This document shows, piece after piece, positions 33,304-41,940 of a DNA stretch of 64,000 nt (positions are counted from its first letter, which is position 1; each line of letters opens with the position of its first letter). The notes under the pieces were generated by a model. The model was given only the letters and a program-made list of their open reading frames with translations. It did no database searches and was not told the DNA's origin. A program made the translations under genes and the position numbers. Source of the DNA: Mycobacterium kyogaense (GTDB taxonomy: Bacteria; Actinomycetota; Actinomycetes; Mycobacteriales; Mycobacteriaceae); NCBI RefSeq assembly GCF_003254575.1, contig NZ_QJUA01000019.1, forward strand, positions 35,333 to 99,332, written 5' to 3'.

Positions 33304-33879
33304 CTACTGTGGGTTGATGCGGGCATGAACGTGCATGTCGTGCCATCCGTCGGTCTGCAGGAGCGCGCTTTTCATGATGCCCTCCTGCTCGAAGCCCGCT
33401 TTCCGGGCCACTGAGCAGGAAGCCGGATTAGCAGTTGAGTGGCGAATGTTGAGCCGGTGGAATCCGACGTCGAAAGCCCACGCCATCAGGGTGGTGACCG
33501 CCGCGACCGCGATCCCACGGCCCCGCGCTGCAGAACTCACCCAATATCCGAGATCAGCTTCCCCGTCCTCGAGGTTCATCGGGTTCAGCGACACCCGGCC
33601 CAGCAGGTGATCAGTGTGCGATACGACCGCCCAATCGCCCCGAGTCTCACTGGTCCAACCCAGCGCGTAGCGGCCAATCAGCGCTGCCGCTTCATCGTCC
33701 GTAAAAATCGTTCGCCTGTGTCAAAACTGGACCGCAGGGTCGTCAAAAGCTTGCCGAAGGCGCGGACCGTCTTCAATCACCCACGGCTTCAACACCACAC
33801 CCGAGGAATCGTCCAGACGAGGTTGAGGTTCACCGCCAAGAGACCCCGAAGCAATTACCGCAGACACGGTTTTGGGCAT
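33304..33879 (-). pseudogene. GNAT (RimJ/RimL-type) acetyltransferase with in-frame TGA
   Basis: One frame runs from ATG 33879 through VVLKPWVIEDGPRLRQAFDDPAVQF, hits TGA at 33723-33721, and continues without any shift as HRRTIFTDDEAAALIGRYALGW. Then come LLGRVSLNPMNLEDGEADLGYWVSSAARGRGIAVAAVTTL and STANPASCSVARKAGFEQEG. In the family the position of the stop is usually Trp (VQxW), so TGG to TGA is the simplest explanation. The acetyl-CoA loop RGRGIA and the N.AS..VA.KAGF helix are intact. Only the fragment from 33594 would be made from an internal GTG. A sequencing error is the alternative. Confidence 0.8.
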
Positions 33880-34143
33880 AGCGACAGTCTTCCACCAGCC
33901 GCGCCCGCCGCGGAACACTGAGGTCGTCAAACTTATCGGTATCTACAGGATCATCACAGACTTGTTACGAAGCAATCTGTTCCGCGCAATCAGAAGCAAT
34001 CGCACGATCGACCAGCGTCCGCCTTCGCGTCGTACCGCCAATGAGCGCTGGCGCCCAAATAATTACTAAGGACGCTTGTTCAACAGAGGGACTCGCATTG
34101 TCAATCTTCGCTACGTCCCGATGGGATGGGGGCCGGCCGAGCG

Positions 34144-36345
<2,202 letters not shown>

Positions 36346-36374
36346 GCGGTGCCCTCACCCCTCCCCAGTTGGTG

Positions 36375-36390
36375 TCGAACGGACGTTCGA
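36375..36390. promoter_or_regulatory. Perfect LexA SOS box upstream of dnaB
   Basis: TCGAAC-GGAC-GTTCGA, a full match to the mycobacterial LexA consensus TCGAAC-N4-GTTCGA, is 29 bp upstream of the dnaB ATG. The dnaB promoter is probably repressed by LexA and induced by DNA damage; this is inference from the site. Confidence 0.8.
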
Positions 36391-36514
36391 TGAGACTGTA
36401 TGACGGAGCACCGACATCGTCCCCGCGGCGCCCGTCATCGTGTCCGCGACGGCCAACGCTAGACGTTGCTGCAGCAGACGCAACCACCTCTTGTTGACAG
36501 ACCTGGGGATGGCG

Positions 36515-36632
36515 TGTGGATAGGTCCGGTGAGCCATGTTGAGGTGCTGGGGACAACTTGTGGATCAACACTGTGATCTGGTCCGTTTCCGCAGATGAAC
36601 GCCTGTTGAGACGGTGTCGGCTCTGTGGATGA
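36515..36632. promoter_or_regulatory. Three DnaA-box-like 9-mers upstream of dnaB
   Basis: TGTGGATAG (36515), TGTGGATCA (36559) and TGTGGATGA (36624), all in the same orientation, are reverse complements of xxATCCACA. They match TTATCCACA in 8, 7 and 8 of 9 positions. They lie in the 471-bp gap between the dnaB start and rplI, which also holds the LexA box and a terminator; no gene is seen there. Confidence 0.5.
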
Positions 36633-36763
36633 TAAATCGATCGGCGTGTCGTCCCGGGTTGCCTTCTCGGGCGTGTTGCGTTTCCATCGCGGGCCGAAGA
36701 GGTTAACACCGGGTTATGTTCGCCGTGGCGGATTCACTGCGAACAATTCGCCGAGAGCACGAC

Positions 36764-36803
36764 AACGGCCGGGCTCGGACCTCTCGGTCCTCACCCGGCC
36801 GTT
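36764..36803 (-). terminator. Hairpin terminator after rplI
   Basis: AACGGCCGGG (36764-36773) pairs perfectly with CCCGGCCGTT (36794-36803), with an inner GGACC/GGTCC stem. There is no strong U run, as is usual in mycobacteria. It separates the rpsF-rplI operon from dnaB. Confidence 0.7.
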
Positions 36804-36816
36804 GACTCGCGTAGTG

Positions 36817-37272
36817 CTAGTTGGCGACCACGTTCAGCCACACGGTCGCGGCCACATCATGGTGCAGCCGGATCGTGACGGAGTGGGTGCCCACGCTCTT
36901 GATGTGCGCCTTGGGCAGCTGCACGGTCCGCTTGTCGAGGTTCGGTCCGCCGGCCTTCTTGATGGCCGCCACCACGTCAGCCGCGGAGACCGAGCCGAAC
37001 AACTTGCCCGAATCCCCGGCGGTCTTCACCGAGAGCTCGACGCCATCGAGACCCTCGAGTGCGGTCTTCAGTTCGTTGGCGTGCTCGAGGCTCTTGACGC
37101 TCTTGAGCTCCTGGGCGCGCCGGATGTCCTCGGCCTGGCGCTGCGCGCCACGCGTCGCAACGATCGCCAGCCCACGGGGCAGCAGGTAGTTACGCCCGTA
37201 GCCGTCCTTCACCTCGACCGCGTCACCGGCCGTTCCGAGGTGCTCGACCTCGGCAGTCAGAATCAGTTTCAT
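36817..37272 (-). CDS. rplI: 50S ribosomal protein L9
   Basis: 151 aa, normal length. N-terminal domain [40 protein letters not shown] is the conserved rRNA-binding part (L9 signature G.xV.VK.GYxRNYLLP). A long connecting helix ([23 protein letters not shown]) leads to the C-terminal domain [25 protein letters not shown]. It binds 23S rRNA near the base of the L1 stalk. Last gene of rpsF-ssb-rpsR-rplI, 11 bp after rpsR, and followed by a hairpin. Confidence 0.98.
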   Translation of the reverse strand: MKLILTAEVEHLGTAGDAVEVKDGYGRNYLLPRGLAIVATRGAQRQAEDIRRAQELKSVKSLEHANELKTALEGLDGVELSVKTAGDSGKLFGSVSAADVVAAIKKAGGPNLDKRTVQLPKAHIKSVGTHSVTIRLHHDVAATVWLNVVAN

Positions 37273-37283
37273 CTCAACCGTCC

Positions 37284-37547
37284 TTACCGCGTCGCCGAGC
37301 TGAACGGCAACAGCGCGACCTCGCGGGCGTTCTTCACCGCGATCGCGATATCACGCTGGTGCTGAACGCAATTGCCGGTCACCCGGCGAGCACGGATCTT
37401 GCCGCGCTCGCTGATGTAGGTGCGCAGCAGCGCGGTGTCCTTGTAGTCGATGTTCTGCCCCTTGCCCTTCTTGGAGCAGAACACGCACTTGCGTGTCTTG
37501 ACCGGCTTTTCCGGAGCCGGACGCCTCTTGGTGGAGGACTTCGCCAT
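37284..37547 (-). CDS. rpsR: 30S ribosomal protein S18, zinc-type paralogue
   Basis: 87 aa. The S18 core is clear: [51 protein letters not shown]. The N-terminal [10 protein letters not shown] and the later C-x-x-H of NCVQHQ form the CxxC-type zinc ribbon of the C+ paralogue; the C- paralogue replaces it under zinc limitation elsewhere. S18 pairs with S6 on the 30S platform. Encoded within the classical operon with rpsF, ssb and rplI. Confidence 0.98.
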   Translation of the reverse strand: MAKSSTKRRPAPEKPVKTRKCVFCSKKGKGQNIDYKDTALLRTYISERGKIRARRVTGNCVQHQRDIAIAVKNAREVALLPFSSATR

Positions 37548-37585
37548 GTGTCTAACTCTTTCTTGAAATCACTGAATGTTTTGTC

Positions 37586-38092
37586 TCAGAAGGGGGGCTC
37601 GTCGTCGGCGCCACCGAAGGACCCCGATGCGGGCGCGCTGCCCCACGGGTCGTCCTTGGGCGGCTCGGAGGGACGGGAATTCCCGCCGCCACCGCCGCCG
37701 CCGAAGCCGCCTCCGCCGCCACCACTGCGGCTCGCCTTGTTCACCTTCGCGGTCGCGTAGCGCAGCGACGGCCCGATCTCGTCGACCTCGACCTCGACCA
37801 CCGTGCGCTTCTCGCCCTCGCGGGTTTCGAAGGAGCGCTGCTTCAACCGTCCCGTCACGATGACGCGCGACCCGCGGGTCAGGCTCTCGGCCACGTTCTC
37901 GGCGGCCTCACGCCAGATGTTGCACCGCAGGAACAGCGCCTCGCCGTCCTTCCACTCCCCGCTCTGCCGGTCGTAGATGCGCGGGGTGGACGCAACGGTG
38001 AAATTGGCCACCGCGGCACCGGACGGCGTGAAACGCAGTTCCGGATCGGCGGTCAGGTTTCCTACGACGGTGATGGTGGTGTCACCAGCCAC
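37586..38092 (-). CDS. ssb: Single-stranded DNA-binding protein
   Basis: 168 aa. The OB fold spans residues ~1-115: [75 protein letters not shown]. The linker is a glycine-rich stretch (a run of Gly and Phe), and the C-terminus ends DDEPPF, the acidic tip that recruits replication and repair partners. It coats ssDNA as a tetramer. Between rpsF and rpsR, as in most actinobacteria. Confidence 0.98.
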   Translation of the reverse strand: MAGDTTITVVGNLTADPELRFTPSGAAVANFTVASTPRIYDRQSGEWKDGEALFLRCNIWREAAENVAESLTRGSRVIVTGRLKQRSFETREGEKRTVVEVEVDEIGPSLRYATAKVNKASRSGGGGGGFGGGGGGGNSRPSEPPKDDPWGSAPASGSFGGADDEPPF

Positions 38093-38158
38093 GAGTTCCT
38101 CCTAGGTGAGCGGACGTTGGGCGCGAGCCTACGCAGCGGCTCCGACGATCGGCACCCT

Positions 38159-38449
38159 TTAGTGCTTGTCTGTGCGCATCACCTTGGTCCGCAGCACGGA
38201 CTCGTTGAGGTTGAGCTGACGGTCGAGTTCGGACACCGTCGCGGGCTCTGCCTTGACGTCGACCACCGCGTAGATGCCTTCGGCATGCTTGGCGATCTCG
38301 TAGGCCAGCCGGCGACGACCCCAGATGTCGACCTTGTCGACACTGCCACCGTCTTTACGGATGACGTTCAGGAACGTCTCCAACGACGGAGCAACAGTGC
38401 GCTCGTCGAGTGTGGGGTCGAGAATGACCATGATTTCGTATGGACGCAT
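38159..38449 (-). CDS. rpsF: 30S ribosomal protein S6
   Basis: 96 aa from ATG 38449. S6 signature [16 protein letters not shown] at the start, and [59 protein letters not shown] covers the rest. It forms a dimer with S18 on the 30S platform. It is the first gene of the operon, with AGGAGGTG upstream and a structured leader that may bind S6-S18. In-frame codons upstream to 39070 are antisense to the DUF5078 gene and not coding. Confidence 0.97.
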   Translation of the reverse strand: MRPYEIMVILDPTLDERTVAPSLETFLNVIRKDGGSVDKVDIWGRRRLAYEIAKHAEGIYAVVDVKAEPATVSELDRQLNLNESVLRTKVMRTDKH

Positions 38450-38550
38450 AGGGAACCCATCACCTCCTCTGGTCTGACGGCCACGGCGTGTCCGTGGCAG
38501 GAGGGTCGCCTGCGTCGGCAACCCGCCCAGGGTATAGGACCAGAGGTGGA
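38450..38550 (-). ncRNA. Putative S6:S18 ribosomal-protein leader of rpsF
   Basis: The strand entering rpsF can form a closing stem of nine perfect pairs (38538-38546 with 38466-38474, CCTCTGGTC/GACCAGAGG) and an inner hairpin of CCACGG/CCGTGG with a 5-nt loop (38481-38497). The closing stem ends just before the AGGAGG ribosome site. Structured S6:S18-binding leaders are known in front of rpsF in many bacteria. That this is one is inference from position and folding by eye. Confidence 0.55.
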
Positions 38551-38562
38551 CCTGCGAAATCG

Positions 38563-39033
38563 CTAGCGGCGAACGGGCCAATCCCAGACGGACATGTCGC
38601 CCTTGGGGTAGTTCATGCAGACATCGGTGGCGTGCGCCACGACACCCTTGTTGTTGAAGAACAACTTCGCCCAGTTGCCCCAGTGGGTCGCCACGTTCTC
38701 GTAGTAGACGTTCGTGGCGGTGTCCTCGGAGTACTGGCGCCGCGCGACCGGGTCGAGGGAGAAGAACCAGTGGATGCGGTCGAAGGCCTGCTGCTGCACG
38801 TCGGCCGGCCGGTTGCTCCGGTCGATCATGTAGCGCTCGAAGTACACCGGGCTGGTGTCGCGGGCGGCGAGCATGTACTGCTCGACATCGCACTGGGTGA
38901 CGATGATGCGGTGCGGGATCGGGTAGTCGTCGGTCGAATCGGCCTGCGCGGTACCCGCGGCGCCGAACAGAGCACCGGCGGCTGCTGCCGTCGCCAGGGC
39001 CGTCCGCAGCACTCGACTCGCCATTCCGATCAT
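38563..39033 (-). CDS. Secreted DUF5078 family protein
   Basis: 156 aa. A Sec signal peptide ([26 protein letters not shown], cleavage after AQA) precedes a mature region of ~120 residues with Cys near each end ([15 protein letters not shown] and [10 protein letters not shown]), likely disulfide-linked. The block [35 protein letters not shown] is the mycobacterial DUF5078 pattern. Found in mycobacteria; the function is not known. It lies immediately upstream of the rpsF leader, on the same strand. Confidence 0.85.
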   Translation of the reverse strand: MIGMASRVLRTALATAAAAGALFGAAGTAQADSTDDYPIPHRIIVTQCDVEQYMLAARDTSPVYFERYMIDRSNRPADVQQQAFDRIHWFFSLDPVARRQYSEDTATNVYYENVATHWGNWAKLFFNNKGVVAHATDVCMNYPKGDMSVWDWPVRR

Positions 39034-39121
39034 GATCGCTCCTACCTCGCCGAATGCCGGCGCATCTCACCCGCCGTGGGCCAACTATATAGCGCAGCTA
39101 GGAAGCTGCGCAGTCCGATCC

Positions 39122-39421
39122 TCAACCGCCGTTGGTGACGGGGTTCGACGACAGCGTGATGAACTGTCCGTGCTTCCACACGCCCCAGCGCCCACCCCAC
39201 ATCGAGGTCCACACCACCGGCTCGCCGTTCCACATGTCGGCCGGCTTGCGGGGCGCCCAGTTCGGCACCGGCTCACCCGGCGGGTTCGGGGGGAACTCGG
39301 CCGGTCCCGGAGGCGGGGGCGGCGGCTGCGCCACCGAAGTTCCCGCACCGAAGCCCAGCGCGCCCGCGACGATTCCGCCGAGGATCACGGCGACGGGCGC
39401 GGTCTTGGTCAGAAAACTCAT
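39122..39421 (-). CDS. Small secreted proline-rich protein
   Basis: 99 aa from ATG 39421. Signal peptide VAVILGGIVAGALGFGAGTSVAQ is followed by a Pro-rich segment and a short folded-looking end: PADMWNGEPVVWTSMWGGRWGVWKHGQFITL, rich in Trp. Mycobacteria have several such small exported proteins of unknown role. It is divergent from the DUF1206 gene (111 bp) and separate from the DUF5078 gene. Confidence 0.78.
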   Translation of the reverse strand: MSFLTKTAPVAVILGGIVAGALGFGAGTSVAQPPPPPPGPAEFPPNPPGEPVPNWAPRKPADMWNGEPVVWTSMWGGRWGVWKHGQFITLSSNPVTNGG

Positions 39422-39532
39422 GAGACGACTCCAGCCTGCAGACTGCATACAGATGCTTAGCAAATATAACCACCAGGCGGCACCGGGAAACACCCCGGTT
39501 TCGATCCTCTGGGCGAAGGGTAGAGCGCGGTG

Positions 39533-40339
39533 ATGTCCCGGCCGCCGATCGTCGACCGGATTCTGGCCCACGGCGGTGTCCGCAGAACCGCACGCGCCGG
39601 CTTCCTGGCCAGCGGACTCCTGCACTTCCTCATCGCCTACGTGATCGCACGGATCGCGCTCGGCCGCGGCGGCCACGCCGACCCTTCCGGCGCGATGGCG
39701 ACGATCGCCGCCGCCACCGACGGGGTGCTGATCCTGTGGGCGATCGCCGCGGCGCTGGTGCCTCTGGCGGCCTGGCGCCTCGCCGAAGCCTTGCTCGGTC
39801 TGCATCCGGCCGAAGGTGGCCGCGATCCGAGCGATGCCAGCCTCGGCAACCGGCTCAAGGCCCTCGGTCTGCTGGCCGTCTACTGCAGCGTGGGATACAC
39901 CTGCATACGCTTCGCCGTCGGGCGTCGCGAGACCAGCAGCGAGCAGAACTCCGGCGCGAGTGCTGTTCTGATGCAATCGTTTTGCGGGCGCCTGCTCCTG
40001 GTCGGCGTCGGGGCGGTGGTAGCGGTGATCGGCGGCTACTACGCCTACAAGGGCGCCTCCCGGCGCTTCGTCGACGACCTGACGACCTCCGGCGGCCGGG
40101 TGGTGCTGGTGCTCGGCATCTACGGCTACGTCGCCGAGGGCATCGTCTACGCACTCGCCGGGGTGTTGGTGATCGTCGCCGCCGTGCGGGCCGACCCGGC
40201 CAAAGCCGCCGGACTCGACGCGGCCGTTCAGGCACTGGGGTCGGCAACCTCCGGTGACGCGCTCCTGTTGTTCGCCGCGCTCGGCTTCGCGTGCTACGGG
40301 CTGTACAGCTTGGCGTTGGCCCGCTGGGCGCGGATGTGA
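39533..40339 (+). CDS. DUF1206 family membrane protein
   Basis: 268 aa from ATG 39533 (GTG 39530 adjoins). It has about six hydrophobic helices arranged as three similar pairs. Each pair starts with a 'R.GF...G..H' or 'G.YGYVAEGIVYALAGVL'-type motif, and RFVDDL and YAYKGASRRF are present, typical of DUF1206 repeats. Function is unknown; it is expected in the inner membrane. The 3' end overlaps the convergent glycosyltransferase gene by 46 bp. Confidence 0.85.
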   Translation: MSRPPIVDRILAHGGVRRTARAGFLASGLLHFLIAYVIARIALGRGGHADPSGAMATIAAATDGVLILWAIAAALVPLAAWRLAEALLGLHPAEGGRDPSDASLGNRLKALGLLAVYCSVGYTCIRFAVGRRETSSEQNSGASAVLMQSFCGRLLLVGVGAVVAVIGGYYAYKGASRRFVDDLTTSGGRVVLVLGIYGYVAEGIVYALAGVLVIVAAVRADPAKAAGLDAAVQALGSATSGDALLLFAALGFACYGLYSLALARWARM

Positions 40340-41940
40340 GTGCGCGGCTGCAACCAGTCCGGCACCCACGACGGATAGGCATCCGGCGCCCGATCGAACG
40401 GCCCGCCGGCCGGATCGTCGATGCCGTGACCGCGCACGAGGTCCAGCTCGGGACGGTAGATCTGGCGAATGATCAACGCGCACAACGTGACGACCGCGAT
40501 GTCCCGAAGCAGCACGGTGGCAGTGAACCACTGCTCGGGCAGGCCCTTGTTCTGTTCGCCGAACAGGTACAGCATCCGAGGCACCCAGACCAGCATGTCG
40601 ACCGTCATCCATGCCAGCAGCACTCGCCGGTGCGGTAGCGCCAGCACCGCCAACGGCACCAGCCACAGCGAGAACTGCGGGCTCCACACCTTGTTCGTCA
40701 GCAGGAACGCCGCCACCACCAGGAACGCGATCTGGGCGATACGCGGCCGGCGCGCAGCAGTCAGCGTGATGTATCCGATCGCGATGCAACACGCGGCGAA
40801 CAGCGCGGCGGTGACGGTGTTGAGCACCACCGGCGGTTCCCAGAAGCCGAGGTTCGGATCGAAACCCTGCCATCCGGTGAACGACTTCACGACGTTGTAG
40901 AGCGAATCCATGTCGTCGCCCCGACGGGTGTTGAGGCGGAAGAACTCTGACCATCCCCGCGGGAACAGCAGCATGATCGGCAGGTTGACCACCAGCCACG
41001 TCGCCCCGGCCGCGAGCGCCGTCTTGGCCACCTCCTGCAGCCGCGATGTGCGAATGGCCAACAGCACCATGGGAATCAACAGCAGCAGAGGATAGAGCTT
41101 GGCTGCCACGCCCAGACCGATCAGCACGCCCGCCAGGACCGGCCGTCGGCGCGCCCACGCCAGCAGCGCGCCAGCGGCGGCCGCGGTGGCGAGCGCATCG
41201 AAGTTGGTGAAGATCTGAAAGATCACCAGCGGTGACGCCGCCACCAGTGCCGCATCCCAGATCCGGCGCGCACCGGCCAGCAGCGCGGTCGCCCACACAG
41301 TGGTCAGCCAGGCCAGGGCCAGCCCGAACGCGGAGATGTTGAAGAACATCACCACCTCGGCGATGATCGGCACCGACGTCAGTTTCGTCAGCGTCGTGTA
41401 CGTCTTCGCCAGCGACATCGACAGGTACTGATAGATGCCGGTCAGCACCGGATACTCCATGTAGCGCACCGCCGGCGCACCGTCGTACTGGACGCGCGGC
41501 ATGCTCTTCTCGTCGGTTTCCAGCCAGCTCGACTTGTACGGGAACTTCCCGAGATTGAGCAGCTCGGCGGTGTAGAGCGGCACGGTGTCGGAGTAGCAGA
41601 GCTCGTAGTAGGCGCGGTTGTTGGCCCAGTTGCCGACCCGCTGATCGGCGGTCCCCGTCCCCGTCGTCTGCAGGCATGCGGCCTTGGTGGAATAGCCCAG
41701 CGCCAGGAACACGATCGCGATGAGCAGCATCACCCGAAGTGGGGTCAGGAAGCGGGTGCGGCCGATGAGCGCGTGGCGACCCACCGGACCTCCGATGGTG
41801 CCCGACAGTCCGGCACCGAGAGTGTCTGTGCGGCTGGGGAAGTCGCGGTCGTCGAGGCTCCGGAGGTCGTCGGCCAGCGGAGCTGGCGATTCTGCCGGAG
41901 CCAGCGGAGCTGGCGATTCCCGCGGCATCTGTGAGGTCAC
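40294..41940 (-). CDS. GT87-type polyprenyl-phosphate-dependent mannosyltransferase-like membrane protein (Rv0051 orthologue)
   Basis: 548 aa from GTG 41940, whose GTGA overlaps the ponA1 stop; ATG 41928 is the alternative. A Pro-rich N-terminus is followed by about ten membrane helices. The first external loop after RVMLLIAIVFLALGYSTKAACL is long and has YELCYSDTVPLYTAELL with acidic residues. WLVVNLPIMLLFPRGWSEFFRLN and VWSPQFSLWLVPLAVL are typical of GT-C glycosyltransferases of the GT87/PimE group, which take mannose from polyprenyl phosphate. The exact acceptor is unknown. Located next to ponA1 in mycobacteria, so likely envelope assembly. Confidence 0.82.
   Translation of the reverse strand: MTSQMPRESPAPLAPAESPAPLADDLRSLDDRDFPSRTDTLGAGLSGTIGGPVGRHALIGRTRFLTPLRVMLLIAIVFLALGYSTKAACLQTTGTGTADQRVGNWANNRAYYELCYSDTVPLYTAELLNLGKFPYKSSWLETDEKSMPRVQYDGAPAVRYMEYPVLTGIYQYLSMSLAKTYTTLTKLTSVPIIAEVVMFFNISAFGLALAWLTTVWATALLAGARRIWDAALVAASPLVIFQIFTNFDALATAAAAGALLAWARRRPVLAGVLIGLGVAAKLYPLLLLIPMVLLAIRTSRLQEVAKTALAAGATWLVVNLPIMLLFPRGWSEFFRLNTRRGDDMDSLYNVVKSFTGWQGFDPNLGFWEPPVVLNTVTAALFAACCIAIGYITLTAARRPRIAQIAFLVVAAFLLTNKVWSPQFSLWLVPLAVLALPHRRVLLAWMTVDMLVWVPRMLYLFGEQNKGLPEQWFTATVLLRDIAVVTLCALIIRQIYRPELDLVRGHGIDDPAGGPFDRAPDAYPSWVPDWLQPRTHIRAQRANAKLYSP

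Noticed and set aside
33721..33723. TGA as selenocysteine codon
   Set aside because: The family has Trp rather than a catalytic Cys at this place and no selenocysteine hairpin is evident.
24073..33930. Classical integron cassette array
   Set aside because: No integrase, no attC-like sites recognised by eye, and genes point both ways; the shared motifs are much shorter than attC.
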